DNA of 8,361 bases from Pyrinomonadaceae bacterium (GCA_013812565.1 JACCTF010000290.1:1-8361), one strand, 5' to 3'. Counted from the first letter of the stretch, positions 1-6,840 are shown. Notes: generated from the sequence alone by a model not told the origin. Made by a program: numbers and translations.

Positions 1-222
1 CACCGACTCCGCGCCGCTCACCTCGATGCGTCCCCGCGCGGCGAGATCAATAAGACCGGCACCGCCTTCACGCACTGTTCTGTATTCGGCGGCTTCATCG
101 CCGAACGATTCGGCCACGCGCCACCCCTCATGCTCGACGAGGGAAGCGCCTGATGTTTCAAGCGTTTGCGCTAAAGCTGATTCTTGAATTGTGATCTGTT
201 CGACTGCTTCGTTTATTGACAT
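1..222 (-). CDS. YgfZ/GcvT-type folate-binding protein, N-terminal fragment
   Basis: This is the first 74 codons of a minus-strand gene that runs off the left edge. The reading frame is open from an ATG at 220-222 to position 1. Residues about 40-74 contain the run EYRTVREGGAGLIDLAARGR followed by IEVSGAES. This is the typical opening of the GcvT/YgfZ tetrahydrofolate-binding fold (aminomethyltransferase T protein and the YgfZ proteins linked to Fe-S cluster maintenance). Complete members are about 300-380 residues, so most of the protein is missing. YgfZ versus GcvT cannot be settled from the N-terminus, but the absence of other glycine-cleavage genes makes YgfZ-like more likely. The start lies 23 bp after the stop of the uracil-DNA glycosylase gene on the same strand, which suggests co-transcription. 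No Shine-Dalgarno-like purine tract precedes the ATG (the upstream bases are CTTTTCCTCC), so translation may be coupled to the upstream gene or start further inside. Confidence 0.82.
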   Translation of the reverse strand, partial: MSINEAVEQITIQESALAQTLETSGASLVEHEGWRVAESFGDEAAEYRTVREGGAGLIDLAARGRIEVSGAESV

Positions 223-245
223 GGAGGAAAAGTTAATTGCAAAGC

Positions 246-857
246 TTAGCGGTTACAACCGAGCGCGCGGGCGACTTGCCGGTAATCGCGGAGTTGCGCT
301 GCTTCACGACGATGTGACGCAAGCACCTGCGGGCTTGGATGGTAAAGCGGCACAAGCAAACGTTTGTTCCATTCATGCACGCTTCCCACAGCGTCGCGCA
401 AAGAAAGGGCATGATACTCAATGCGTCGGAGGGCGGCAAGCGCGACTCGTCCGAGCGTGGCGATCACCGGCGGATCAATTATTTCAATCTGGCGACGAAG
501 GAAATCCGAGCAGTTCGCCGCTTCGCAATCGGTCGGCGTGCGGTTCGCTCCCGTCGAGGTTCGCGGATTACATAGCACTGCGTTAGTAATAAATATCTCG
601 GTGCGCGGAAGATTGATAGAGTGGATGAACCGCTCGAAGTTGCGTCCCGATTGATCGCCTGAAAGAGGCACACGCGTGCGGTCGCCGCCCTGACGGCCAG
701 GAGCCTCACCGATAAACATCACGCGCGCTTGGACCCGACCGTTGCGGTAACTCAAGACCGCCGTTCTTCCCGCCATTGCCGGACACAAACGACACTGCGC
801 AGCTTCGGTCGCAATGGCTGCGAACAATCGATCCCTTTGTTCGTTGCAGTTTCTCAT
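246..857 (-). CDS. Fe-S uracil-DNA glycosylase (family 4/5-like)
   Basis: This is a 203-residue DNA repair enzyme predicted to excise uracil from DNA and start base excision repair in the cytoplasm. Visible signs, numbered from the chosen start: C22-x2-C25 near the N-terminus; the active-site motif GEAPG at 50-54; TNAVLCNP at 91-98 with C96; C116 before the DFLRRQI helix; VIATLG at 131-136; and the C-terminal motif HPS at 173-175. C22, C25, C96 and C116 are the expected [4Fe-4S] ligands; C111 is an extra candidate. GEAPG is typical of family 4, whereas the DRT...SGDQSG stretch (59-71) and HPS resemble family 5, so the subfamily is left open. An in-frame ATG at 908 would add 17 residues. I prefer 857 because AAAAGG (863-868) lies 5 nt upstream of it, while nothing similar precedes 908. 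It sits between the membrane protein gene (about 120 bp upstream) and the YgfZ-like gene (23 bp downstream), all on one strand. Pairing with a YgfZ-like protein is consistent with Fe-S cluster dependence, but that is inference. Confidence 0.87.
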   Translation of the reverse strand: MRNCNEQRDRLFAAIATEAAQCRLCPAMAGRTAVLSYRNGRVQARVMFIGEAPGRQGGDRTRVPLSGDQSGRNFERFIHSINLPRTEIFITNAVLCNPRTSTGANRTPTDCEAANCSDFLRRQIEIIDPPVIATLGRVALAALRRIEYHALSLRDAVGSVHEWNKRLLVPLYHPSPQVLASHRREAAQLRDYRQVARALGCNR

Positions 858-862
858 ACGAA

Positions 863-868
863 CCTTTT
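863..868 (-). promoter_or_regulatory. Shine-Dalgarno candidate deciding the UDG start
   Basis: Read on the minus strand this is AAAAGG, 5 nt before the ATG at 855-857. It supports the internal start over the longer in-frame ATG at 908, whose upstream bases are C/G-rich without a purine tract. Confidence 0.45.
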
Positions 869-980
869 GCTTTGTCCTAAAGCGACTTATGAAGAAAAGT
901 TTTGCCATGAAACCGGGGCGTCAACGATCTCGCAAGATTCGCACTCGCTACTGCCGGAAATCAAACCAAGACTCAAGCTC

Positions 981-2801
981 TTAGAGGGAATGTGTACCAC
1001 TAAGCCTGAAGGCTTTTCCCGTCAAGGCGTCAAAGGCCCAGGCAGCTAGATTGACCGCATCCGATGGAAGTTCATTTTGCGAAAAGGACGTTTGCCATCT
1101 CGCGTCCGTCGATACATCTTTCCTTACTGCTTTAGTAATACTTTTTCTTTCAAGGACAGGACTAACCACCATGAACATGATGGAGTCGCCATCGGCCTTT
1201 TCATAAGTCAGAACTACCGAATCGGCTGGCTCTTCTCTCCTCGGCAGAATGGCCCACCCGGAAGCCGTGTAGACTCCACCATCTCCCTTCATGAGGCTGT
1301 TGAACGATCCGTAAGCGTTGAGACTTTCTTCACCCTTTCCTTGGATCTCTTCGACTCTGTTGCTTTTCACTAAACCCGGTCGCAGAAAGCCTAAGTTATC
1401 CAGAATGGTTGCTCCGCGTTTTAACTCACTTAGGTTTGGATACGCCTTCTTCGTCAAGCACTCACCTTGAGCGATGTTAATAAAGGTCACACAAGCTTTC
1501 GCTTGCAGACGTTCGTGCCGCATAAGCTTCATCTGCCCAATTGCGAGCACATCTATCAACAGATGCAAACCTATCAACGCAATACATGCAAGAGAGATGA
1601 GTTGAGCAGTCAACCGTTTATATCTTTGGAAACCGCTTGTCTTCGCCGCGTGATCGAAGATGATTAGCGTTAAGGGAACTAGAGACACAATCAAATAGAT
1701 CGAGAAAGTCGTGTACCTTGAAGAAAGCGACTGCTCGACGCCGAAACCTAATCTCCCATATGTCACCATCATCCCGGTGAGGACTGAATAAGCCCCGATC
1801 ATCACCCAACCGATCATCCGTCGGACCAGCGCGAAGTCTGTTCGGAACCTTAACAGGTAGCCGCATGACAGAATGAAAAGAAGCATTGATGTTGTGCCTG
1901 TGATTACGGCAACGGTGAGCGGATGACGGCCCACCGCAAAACCGGCACCAAGAAAAGCAAGAAAGTAAAGACTGGCTTGCGACGGGCGAAGAAGCGAATT
2001 AGAGAGAGAGGGATGCAGAGCAGGCTTCTGGTAATCGTACAAGTAGGCGGCCAGATTCAGCGCAAAACCAATCACCCATAAAAGGATCAACCATTTCTTC
2101 CACAATAAATTCTTCCCCAACAAATCCTGATGTGGTTTCGACCAAGCAAGAACGGGGAGCGCTACTATCCAGCACAGGATTCCGTTGGCCGAGGAAAAAG
2201 TGCTAATCGTTGACAGGGACATGCATATTAAGAACTTGGTGCTTATGTTGAGCTTTGAGTAGGCAACGAGGATGCCGGTTGTGATGCAAGCCACCGGCAT
2301 GAAGTACACAATCTGTACGCCGAATAACCAGTTGTCATACTGAATTGGAGAAAAGATAAAGAGGTTTACGACGAGGAGTGCCGGCAACCTCTGTGTGCTG
2401 CTTCCGTGCACCGTCAGCCGGTTCAAGCGGTAAAGATTGAGTGACACAAAGCAGGCGAGAAGGAAGATTACCAGCATCTCGTATTTCACGTTCCACGCCG
2501 TCAGCCATCCTAAACTGATAAAGATCACGTTTGGAAAAAACTGCCGATACTCGTTCTGCTGCGCAAACAAGTCGTTAAACCCGAGTGACCCGCGAGCGAC
2601 CTTCTCGAAGATCGGGGCAAGCGCCCACTGATCCCAGTAGGGAACATCAACGCTGTACTTGTAGATAAGTATTGCGAGGAGACAGGCCGGTGAGATCGCT
2701 AAAGAGACCAGCAGCAGTGAAGCTGATTTTGATTGAAGCCAGGGGGGTCGTCGGAAGTTGTTTGATGAAACATCACGTGCGCGGCTCTTAATTTCTTGCA
2801 T
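981..2801 (-). CDS. Multi-pass membrane protein of unknown function, possibly GT-C-like
   Basis: This is a 606-residue inner-membrane protein with about 11-13 hydrophobic helices, for example at residues 27-47, 107-123, 139-153, 158-181, 205-220, 236-256, 274-315, 328-348, 364-383 and 398-421. The first extracytoplasmic loop (about 51-90) carries DVPYWDQW, FEKVARGSLGFNDLFAQQNE and FFP, which resembles an acidic/aromatic loop seen in many uncharacterised bacterial membrane proteins. An acidic first loop is also typical of GT-C glycosyltransferases (PMT/ArnT-like), so lipid-linked sugar transfer is possible but unproven. Residues about 440-606 form a soluble, probably periplasmic domain with a GWAILP...PADSVVLTYE segment and a C-terminal AAWAFDALTGKAFRLSG segment, suggesting a beta-rich fold. 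The gene is divergent from the glycosyltransferase gene across a 53-bp gap. It looks more AT-rich than the aminotransferase and SDR genes. A weak purine stretch (TTAGGG) lies about 11 nt before the ATG. I am confident it is a real gene; the function is not assignable from sequence alone. Confidence 0.85.
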   Translation of the reverse strand: MQEIKSRARDVSSNNFRRPPWLQSKSASLLLVSLAISPACLLAILIYKYSVDVPYWDQWALAPIFEKVARGSLGFNDLFAQQNEYRQFFPNVIFISLGWLTAWNVKYEMLVIFLLACFVSLNLYRLNRLTVHGSSTQRLPALLVVNLFIFSPIQYDNWLFGVQIVYFMPVACITTGILVAYSKLNISTKFLICMSLSTISTFSSANGILCWIVALPVLAWSKPHQDLLGKNLLWKKWLILLWVIGFALNLAAYLYDYQKPALHPSLSNSLLRPSQASLYFLAFLGAGFAVGRHPLTVAVITGTTSMLLFILSCGYLLRFRTDFALVRRMIGWVMIGAYSVLTGMMVTYGRLGFGVEQSLSSRYTTFSIYLIVSLVPLTLIIFDHAAKTSGFQRYKRLTAQLISLACIALIGLHLLIDVLAIGQMKLMRHERLQAKACVTFINIAQGECLTKKAYPNLSELKRGATILDNLGFLRPGLVKSNRVEEIQGKGEESLNAYGSFNSLMKGDGGVYTASGWAILPRREEPADSVVLTYEKADGDSIMFMVVSPVLERKSITKAVRKDVSTDARWQTSFSQNELPSDAVNLAAWAFDALTGKAFRLSGTHSL

Positions 2802-2824
2802 TTACCGAAGACCCTAAATAGAAT
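2796..2824 (+). promoter_or_regulatory. Candidate sigma70-type promoter for the glycosyltransferase
   Basis: TTGCAT at 2796-2801 and TAGAAT at 2819-2824 are separated by exactly 17 bp. The -10 element matches the consensus at 5 of 6 positions; the -35 element is weak (3 of 6). A transcript would begin near 2831, about 24 nt before the TTG at 2855. The -35 overlaps the start codon of the divergent membrane protein gene, so the two transcription units would compete for the same short region. Confidence 0.35.
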
Positions 2825-2854
2825 CCCAACGTTCTTGTTGTACACATTGACTTC

Positions 2855-3667
2855 TTGTTTCCATCTCCAGTGTCTCATTTTGTCGGCAGTATAAGTTTTT
2901 TCTTTCCTGCGTTCAACGATGCGGGAACAATCGCCGGGCTGGTCACTGAAGCGCTCGCCGTTTTGCCGACACTGACAGATGACTACGAAGTGCTCGTCGT
3001 AAACGATGGAAGCACAGACGAAACGCCACAGGTGCTGAACCGATTAGCACATGCTTCGCCCCACGTAAAAGTTATTCATCACGCAAGCAATCAAGGGTAT
3101 GGAGCGGCGCTTCGTACCGGGTTCGAACATTCGCGTAAAGATTTAATCTTTTATACGGATGGCGATGGGCAATACAACGTGCGGGAGATCACCCATCTGC
3201 TTCCACTTCTGACCAACGCCGTGGATGTTGTTAATGGGTACAAGATCAGGCGCGCCGACGGTCGCCGCCGACGGTTGCTCGGCGCACTCTACAATCAATC
3301 GGCGCGCTTGTTGTTCCGTCTTCCCATCCGCGACGTTGACTGCGATTTTCGTTTGCTGCGACGGCGTGCCCTTCAGCGGATTGAACTTTGTTCATCAAGC
3401 GGTGTGATCTGCGTCGAGTTGGTGCGTAAACTGCACGCCACGGGATGCGTCTTCGCTGAAACAGGAGTACATCACTACCCGCGTGTGCATGGACAATCAC
3501 AATTCTTCACCCTGCGGCGTGTGGCTCGCACGGCACTCGACTTCTTTTTTCTCTGGTCCAAGATTGTTCTTCTGAAGCGTCTTACTCCTGATCGGTTTGG
3601 TCATCGCGAACAGGATGCAAAGGATATACGTGCCAGGGAAGAAGCACGCACTTCTTCCACCGAATAA
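2855..3667 (+). CDS. Family 2 glycosyltransferase, dolichol-phosphate-mannose-synthase-like
   Basis: This is a 270-residue GT-A fold glycosyltransferase predicted to transfer a sugar from a nucleotide donor, typically to a polyprenyl phosphate at the cytoplasmic membrane face. Motifs in order: FPAFND (17-22); EVLVVNDGSTD (45-55), with the nucleotide-binding Asp; the metal-binding DxD-type TDGDGQY (101-107); GYKIRR (128-133); DVDCDFRLLRR (160-170); and HYPRVHGQSQFF (207-218), as in DPM1/ppGT proteins. No clear transmembrane helix is visible. Residues 222-241 (RVARTALDFFFLWSKIVLLK) could be a membrane-associated amphipathic helix, and the last 30 residues are charged. The start is uncertain. 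The longest frame begins with TTG at 2855; GTG at 2870 would give a product starting six residues before SISFFFPAF. Neither has a visible Shine-Dalgarno sequence. It is followed after 158 bp by the SDR gene and opposes the membrane protein gene, which could be its partner. Confidence 0.88.
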   Translation: MFPSPVSHFVGSISFFFPAFNDAGTIAGLVTEALAVLPTLTDDYEVLVVNDGSTDETPQVLNRLAHASPHVKVIHHASNQGYGAALRTGFEHSRKDLIFYTDGDGQYNVREITHLLPLLTNAVDVVNGYKIRRADGRRRRLLGALYNQSARLLFRLPIRDVDCDFRLLRRRALQRIELCSSSGVICVELVRKLHATGCVFAETGVHHYPRVHGQSQFFTLRRVARTALDFFFLWSKIVLLKRLTPDRFGHREQDAKDIRAREEARTSSTE

Positions 3668-3676
3668 ACGCTTTAA

Positions 3677-3701
3677 AGTTTCAACAAGCCTCTGTTAAAC
3701 T
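3677..3701 (+). terminator. Weak AT-rich hairpin after the glycosyltransferase gene
   Basis: AGTTT(C)AACA at 3677-3686 can pair with TGTTAAACT at 3693-3701: nine base pairs with one bulged C and a six-base loop. It begins 10 nt after the stop codon, where a terminator is expected. No T-tract follows and the stem is A/T-rich, so intrinsic termination is doubtful; it may only protect the 3' end of the mRNA or be chance. Confidence 0.27.
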
Positions 3702-3750
3702 CAGTATCACTCTTCACCCCTCACGATCATTTCATCAACCCTCTTTTAGG

Positions 3751-3779
3751 TTGACGTTCCGTGGTAAACCGAATTTAAC
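3751..3779 (+). promoter_or_regulatory. Candidate sigma70-type promoter for the SDR-aminotransferase operon
   Basis: TTGACG (3751-3756, 5 of 6 consensus bases) and TTTAAC (3774-3779, 4 of 6) are spaced by 17 bp. Transcription would start near 3786, giving a leader of about 40 nt before the ATG at 3826. The 158-bp gap between the glycosyltransferase and SDR genes therefore has room for an independent promoter. No other signal is evident in that gap apart from the hairpin at 3677-3701. Confidence 0.4.
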
Positions 3780-3825
3780 ACCGGGTGCGTGTATGGTAAT
3801 ACGTAACCTGTAACAACGACTAATA

Positions 3826-4881
3826 ATGGCAGTTTCCAAATCGTTCAACGAGTACAACGGGCGTTCCGTGCTTATCACGGGTGGTCTCGGATTCATCGGC
3901 AGCAATCTGGCCCGTCGGCTGGTTGAGATCGGTGGTGTGAGGGTAACAATCGTTGACGCATTGCTGCCGGACCAAGGCGGCAATCTATTTAACATCCACG
4001 ACATCAAAGACCGCGTCGCCGTCCACGTCGCCGACATTGGCGATGATTCAATAATAAATCATCTGGTCGGCGGCGTAGATTACATCTTCAATCTGGCAGG
4101 CAACCACAGTCATCTCGAATCGATGGTCTACCCGCAGCGTGACCTGGAGTTGAACTGCACGGCGCAGTTGACTCTTCTAGAAGCTTGCCGCAACTTCAAT
4201 CCGCACGTGAAGATCGTTTTCACCAGCACTCGCCAAGTCTATGGTAAGCCTGTTTACCTGCCGGTTGATGAGCAGCACCGCATCGCGCCCCCGGACATCA
4301 ACGGAATCCACAAGCTTGCGGCTGAGAATTATCATCTGCTTTACAACCATGTTTACGGCACGCGCGCCGTGTGCCTGCGTTTGACTAACACCTACGGCCC
4401 GAGGCAGTTGCTCAGTCACAACCGTCAAAGCTTCATCGCTTGGTTCGTCCGTCAAGCGATAGACGGGGGTGTGATTGAACTGTTCGGTGACGGAAAACAG
4501 CGGCGCGATCTTGTTTACATTGACGATGCAGTTGAAGCGCTCTTGCTGGCAGGCGCGAGCGAGGCGGCCGAAGGCGAGATCTTCAATCTCGGCGGCGCAG
4601 AACCCATCAGTTTGTCTGAACTGGCCTATGAGTTAATCTTACTTACGGGATGTGGCTCTGTTCGCTCTGTGCCGTTCCCGCCTGAACGTCAGTTGATTGA
4701 TATCGGCAACTGTTATTCGAGCTACCGCAAAATAGAGACGGTGCTTGGCTGGCGCCCCACGACTCCGCGGCGGACAGGCTTGCGGCGCACCATCGAGTTC
4801 TACCAAAGAAACCGCGCCCACTACTGGAGTTCGAATGCTGATACCCTTTCTCGATTTAACACGGCAACACAGAGAGGTTGA
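3826..4881 (+). CDS. Extended SDR nucleotide-sugar epimerase/dehydratase lacking the usual catalytic Tyr
   Basis: This is a 351-residue NAD-dependent epimerase/dehydratase family protein, predicted to oxidise and rearrange a nucleotide-sugar in the cytoplasm. The Rossmann cofactor motif TGGLGFIGSN spans 18-27, with the adenine-ribose-binding acidic residue D44 at the end of beta2 and the ADI segment at 69-71. FNLAG is at 88-92. The active-site strand is FTSTRQVYG (132-140). Substrate-side motifs are NTYGPRQ (188-194) and RRDLVYIDD (226-234), both classic for sugar SDRs. Where the family has YxxxK, this protein reads NGIHK (159-163): the lysine is kept but Asn159 stands in the tyrosine position. 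The start ATG at 3826 has no Shine-Dalgarno sequence but leaves 16 residues before the Rossmann strand, which is normal. Its last 47 bp overlap the aminotransferase gene. Together they should supply an amino sugar, but the exact sugar (4,6-dehydratase, epimerase or another oxidation) cannot be told from sequence. Confidence 0.9.
   Translation: MAVSKSFNEYNGRSVLITGGLGFIGSNLARRLVEIGGVRVTIVDALLPDQGGNLFNIHDIKDRVAVHVADIGDDSIINHLVGGVDYIFNLAGNHSHLESMVYPQRDLELNCTAQLTLLEACRNFNPHVKIVFTSTRQVYGKPVYLPVDEQHRIAPPDINGIHKLAAENYHLLYNHVYGTRAVCLRLTNTYGPRQLLSHNRQSFIAWFVRQAIDGGVIELFGDGKQRRDLVYIDDAVEALLLAGASEAAEGEIFNLGGAEPISLSELAYELILLTGCGSVRSVPFPPERQLIDIGNCYSSYRKIETVLGWRPTTPRRTGLRRTIEFYQRNRAHYWSSNADTLSRFNTATQRG
4826..4829 (+). 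promoter_or_regulatory. Shine-Dalgarno deciding the aminotransferase start
   Basis: GGAG lies inside the SDR coding region, 5 nt before the ATG at 4835. It supports starting the aminotransferase at MLIPFLDL rather than at the in-frame ATG at 4745, whose extra 30 residues overlap the SDR gene and lie outside the family domain. Confidence 0.6.
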
Positions 4882-5956
4882 GGCGGAGCTTACAGCCGCA
4901 CTCGCCCGCGTCATGCAGAGCGGCCTGTATACTCTCGGCCCTGAGGTCGAAGCTTTTGAAAAGGAATGGGCCGACTTCTGCGGCGTGCGCGGCGCGGCCG
5001 CCGTCGGCAGTGGCACCGATGCTTTGGCGCTCGCGCTCATTGCTTCGGGCGCGGTGCGCAAAGGTTGCCGGGACGAGGTAATCACGTCCCCGCTGACAGC
5101 CGCCTACACGGCGCTTGCGATTACGGGGGCGGGCGGCGTGCCGGTCTTCGCCGACATTGATCCGCGAACCCTGACGCTTGATCCGCAGTCGGTTGAAGAA
5201 GCGATTAACCCCCGCACGCGCGCCATCGTGCCTGTGCATCTCTACGGTCGGAGGGCCGACATGACCTCTCTCTGCGGGGTGGCCGAGCGCTACAATCTCG
5301 CGGTGATTGAAGATGCCGCGCAAGCGCACGGCGCAGCCCCATGTGGAAAGTTGCCCGGCGCTTGCGGTCTTGCTGCCGTTTTCAGTTTCTATCCGACGAA
5401 GAACCTCGGTGCTTGCGGCGATGGCGGCGCGATTGTGTCGAATGATTTGGCCTTGATCGAACGAATCAAAACTTTGCGACAGGGCGGACACGCAACCGCG
5501 CTGCAGGGCAAGACTGAGGGCCGTAATTCGCGTTTAGATGAAGTTCAAGCGGCACTGCTGCGCGTCAAGCTCCGTTATCTTGACAAATGGAATTTGAAGC
5601 GCCAAAGCCTCGCTGCCCTTTATAATGAAGCGCTACTGAAGCAGACAGCCCTGCAAACACCTCTAGCCGATGAGCCGGGGTCGCATGTTTATCACCTCTA
5701 CGTTGTGCAGCATCCGAAGCGTGAGGGGCTACGCGCGCATCTCGCCGCGCGCGGCATTGAATCAATGATCCACTACCCATACCTGCTTCATCAACAACCT
5801 TTATTCCAGCGAAACGAGCAGCGCCGGTTGCCTACGGCTGAGCGCGTTGTGAAAAACATTCTCTCACTGCCTCTCTACCCTCAAATGAGAGTGGAAGAAG
5901 CGGTCGCGGTGGCAAAGGCAGTTCGCGACTTTGAAGCGTTAAAGCCGCAAGATTGA
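4835..5956 (+). CDS. DegT/DnrJ/EryC1/StrS family PLP sugar aminotransferase
   Basis: This is a 373-residue fold-type I PLP enzyme predicted to aminate a keto group of a nucleotide-sugar, usually using glutamate. It opens with the family hallmark IPFLDLTRQHREVE (3-16), then SGLYTLGPEVEAFEKEWA (29-46) and the cofactor phosphate loop GSGTDAL (58-64). HLYG is at 135-138, EDAAQAHGA at 159-167 (Asp160 for the pyridine nitrogen, Gln163 and His165 nearby), and FSFYPTKNLGACGDGG at 183-198, where Lys189 forms the Schiff base. NSRLDEVQAALL (231-242) and HYPYLLHQQPLF (313-324) are the usual C-terminal motifs, and the length is typical. The pattern is closest to 3-amino sugar enzymes such as QdtB/FdtB or WecE-like proteins; no substrate is assigned. 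The start overlaps the SDR gene by 47 bp, has a good Shine-Dalgarno, and implies translational coupling. The gene ends 30 bp from the convergent methyltransferase; no terminator is visible in that gap. Confidence 0.94.
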   Translation: MLIPFLDLTRQHREVEAELTAALARVMQSGLYTLGPEVEAFEKEWADFCGVRGAAAVGSGTDALALALIASGAVRKGCRDEVITSPLTAAYTALAITGAGGVPVFADIDPRTLTLDPQSVEEAINPRTRAIVPVHLYGRRADMTSLCGVAERYNLAVIEDAAQAHGAAPCGKLPGACGLAAVFSFYPTKNLGACGDGGAIVSNDLALIERIKTLRQGGHATALQGKTEGRNSRLDEVQAALLRVKLRYLDKWNLKRQSLAALYNEALLKQTALQTPLADEPGSHVYHLYVVQHPKREGLRAHLAARGIESMIHYPYLLHQQPLFQRNEQRRLPTAERVVKNILSLPLYPQMRVEEAVAVAKAVRDFEALKPQD

Positions 5957-5986
5957 TGCATACTTGCGTGGGAGAGAAGCAACCGG

Positions 5987-6763
5987 CTACAGAACTATTT
6001 TCCGCGCGATACAAATCGCCGAGAGACCAAACTTTAATCTCGCTTGTGGGTGCTGCAACAAGCGTGCTTCGCCTTGGAGGGTGCTCGTCAATAGACGATT
6101 TAACCATCGAAGCTGCGGCGAAAGGGGTTTCACATCAGAGCCGCTATCAGCGAGTCCGATAGGCTTCAGCACAAGTCGTCTTAACATCGCGAGGGGAAGC
6201 AACCGCGAGTTGGCATACGTGGCACGCAAGATTTTGAACCCGACGCCCTCCATCCTTTCAACCAACTGACCGAGACGGTAGCGCCGCTGTGTACCCAGAG
6301 CTTGATCATGGCCGCTGCGCATCCACTCGTAAGCGGCGGCACGCACGAAAGCGATCCCCCCCGGTCGAAGCACGCGGTACATCTCGCGCATGGCACGCTC
6401 GTCCGACCGCGCGCCAGGCAGTTGAACCAAGACATCAAAACTTGTGAGCAGGTCGAAGCTCGCATCGGCAAATGGTAGATCCGTTACCGATGCTTGGGTC
6501 AGGCGCGGGTGCCGCCGTGCGCGGCAGAACTGAAGCGCATCAGAGATCAGATCGATCCCGACGACAGGCCCTCTTCCAGCATATCGTTCAAGCCACGTGA
6601 GATTGCCCCCCGTCCCACATCCAGCGTCAAGAATGGACCGGGTCTTCCCCGGCGCGGGCAGGCAAAATGGATCGAGCAGCGCGGCCGTGATTTCACGCAT
6701 CCCGGTAAACCACCAGAATTCTTCTTCCAAAGCGTAGAGGTGGGCATAATCATCTGTCTGCAT
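5987..6763 (-). CDS. Class I SAM-dependent methyltransferase
   Basis: This is a 258-residue Rossmann-fold methyltransferase. The N-terminus (YALEEEFWWFTGMREI, 10-25) is the common lead-in of this methyltransferase class. Motif I is ILDAGCGTGGNL (44-55), which binds SAM. Motif II ends VVGIDLI (67-73), with Asp71 positioned for the ribose hydroxyls. SVTDLPFADASFDLLTSFDV covers 92-111 (motif III/IV region), and YRVLRPGGIAFVRAAAYEWM (129-148) is the post-IV strand region. The C-terminal 100 residues, rich in Arg and Leu, probably hold the substrate and are not diagnostic. The substrate is unknown. The position beside a sugar aminotransferase makes sugar or glycolipid methylation plausible, although the gene points the other way and need not be co-regulated. 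The ATG at 6761-6763 lacks a Shine-Dalgarno and lies only a few bases from the heptad inverted repeat at 6774-6840, which could influence its translation. Confidence 0.9.
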   Translation of the reverse strand: MQTDDYAHLYALEEEFWWFTGMREITAALLDPFCLPAPGKTRSILDAGCGTGGNLTWLERYAGRGPVVGIDLISDALQFCRARRHPRLTQASVTDLPFADASFDLLTSFDVLVQLPGARSDERAMREMYRVLRPGGIAFVRAAAYEWMRSGHDQALGTQRRYRLGQLVERMEGVGFKILRATYANSRLLPLAMLRRLVLKPIGLADSGSDVKPLSPQLRWLNRLLTSTLQGEARLLQHPQARLKFGLSAICIARKIVL

Positions 6764-6773
6764 GCCAAGTAAG

Positions 6774-6840
6774 AGTTCGGGGTGCGGAGTACGAAGTGCG
6801 GAGTTTTTAACTTCAAACCCCGCACTCCGTACTTAGAACT
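6774..6840. repeat. Inverted repeat built of 7-bp units between methyltransferase and sod
   Basis: On the left, AGT (or GGT) recurs every 7 bp at 6774, 6781, 6788, 6795 and 6802, with unit GCGGAGT exact at 6784-6790 and 6798-6804. On the right, ACT (or ACC) recurs every 7 bp at 6810, 6817, 6824, 6831 and 6838. The core arms 6789-6806 and 6815-6832 are 18 bp each and pair at 16 positions (A/C mismatches at 6794/6827 and 6802/6819) around an 8-bp loop. Pairing extends imperfectly to about 6779/6842. It fills the 97-bp gap between the sod stop and the methyltransferase start. It could end the sod transcript, though there is no long T-tract, or be a copy of a dispersed repeat family. Confidence 0.8.

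Noticed and set aside
191..586. Plus-strand open frame of 131 codons
   Set aside because: It is antisense to the YgfZ-like and uracil-DNA glycosylase genes, both with clear family motifs, and its protein shows no recognisable domain.
4745..4834. Longer N-terminus for the aminotransferase
   Set aside because: The added 30 residues overlap the SDR gene more deeply, are unlike the family, and the ATG at 4835 has a well-placed GGAG.
4639..5491. Long minus-strand open frames opposite the SDR and aminotransferase genes
   Set aside because: These mirror a GC-rich coding strand. Their translations are Arg/Ala-rich without motifs, while the plus-strand proteins have complete catalytic signatures.
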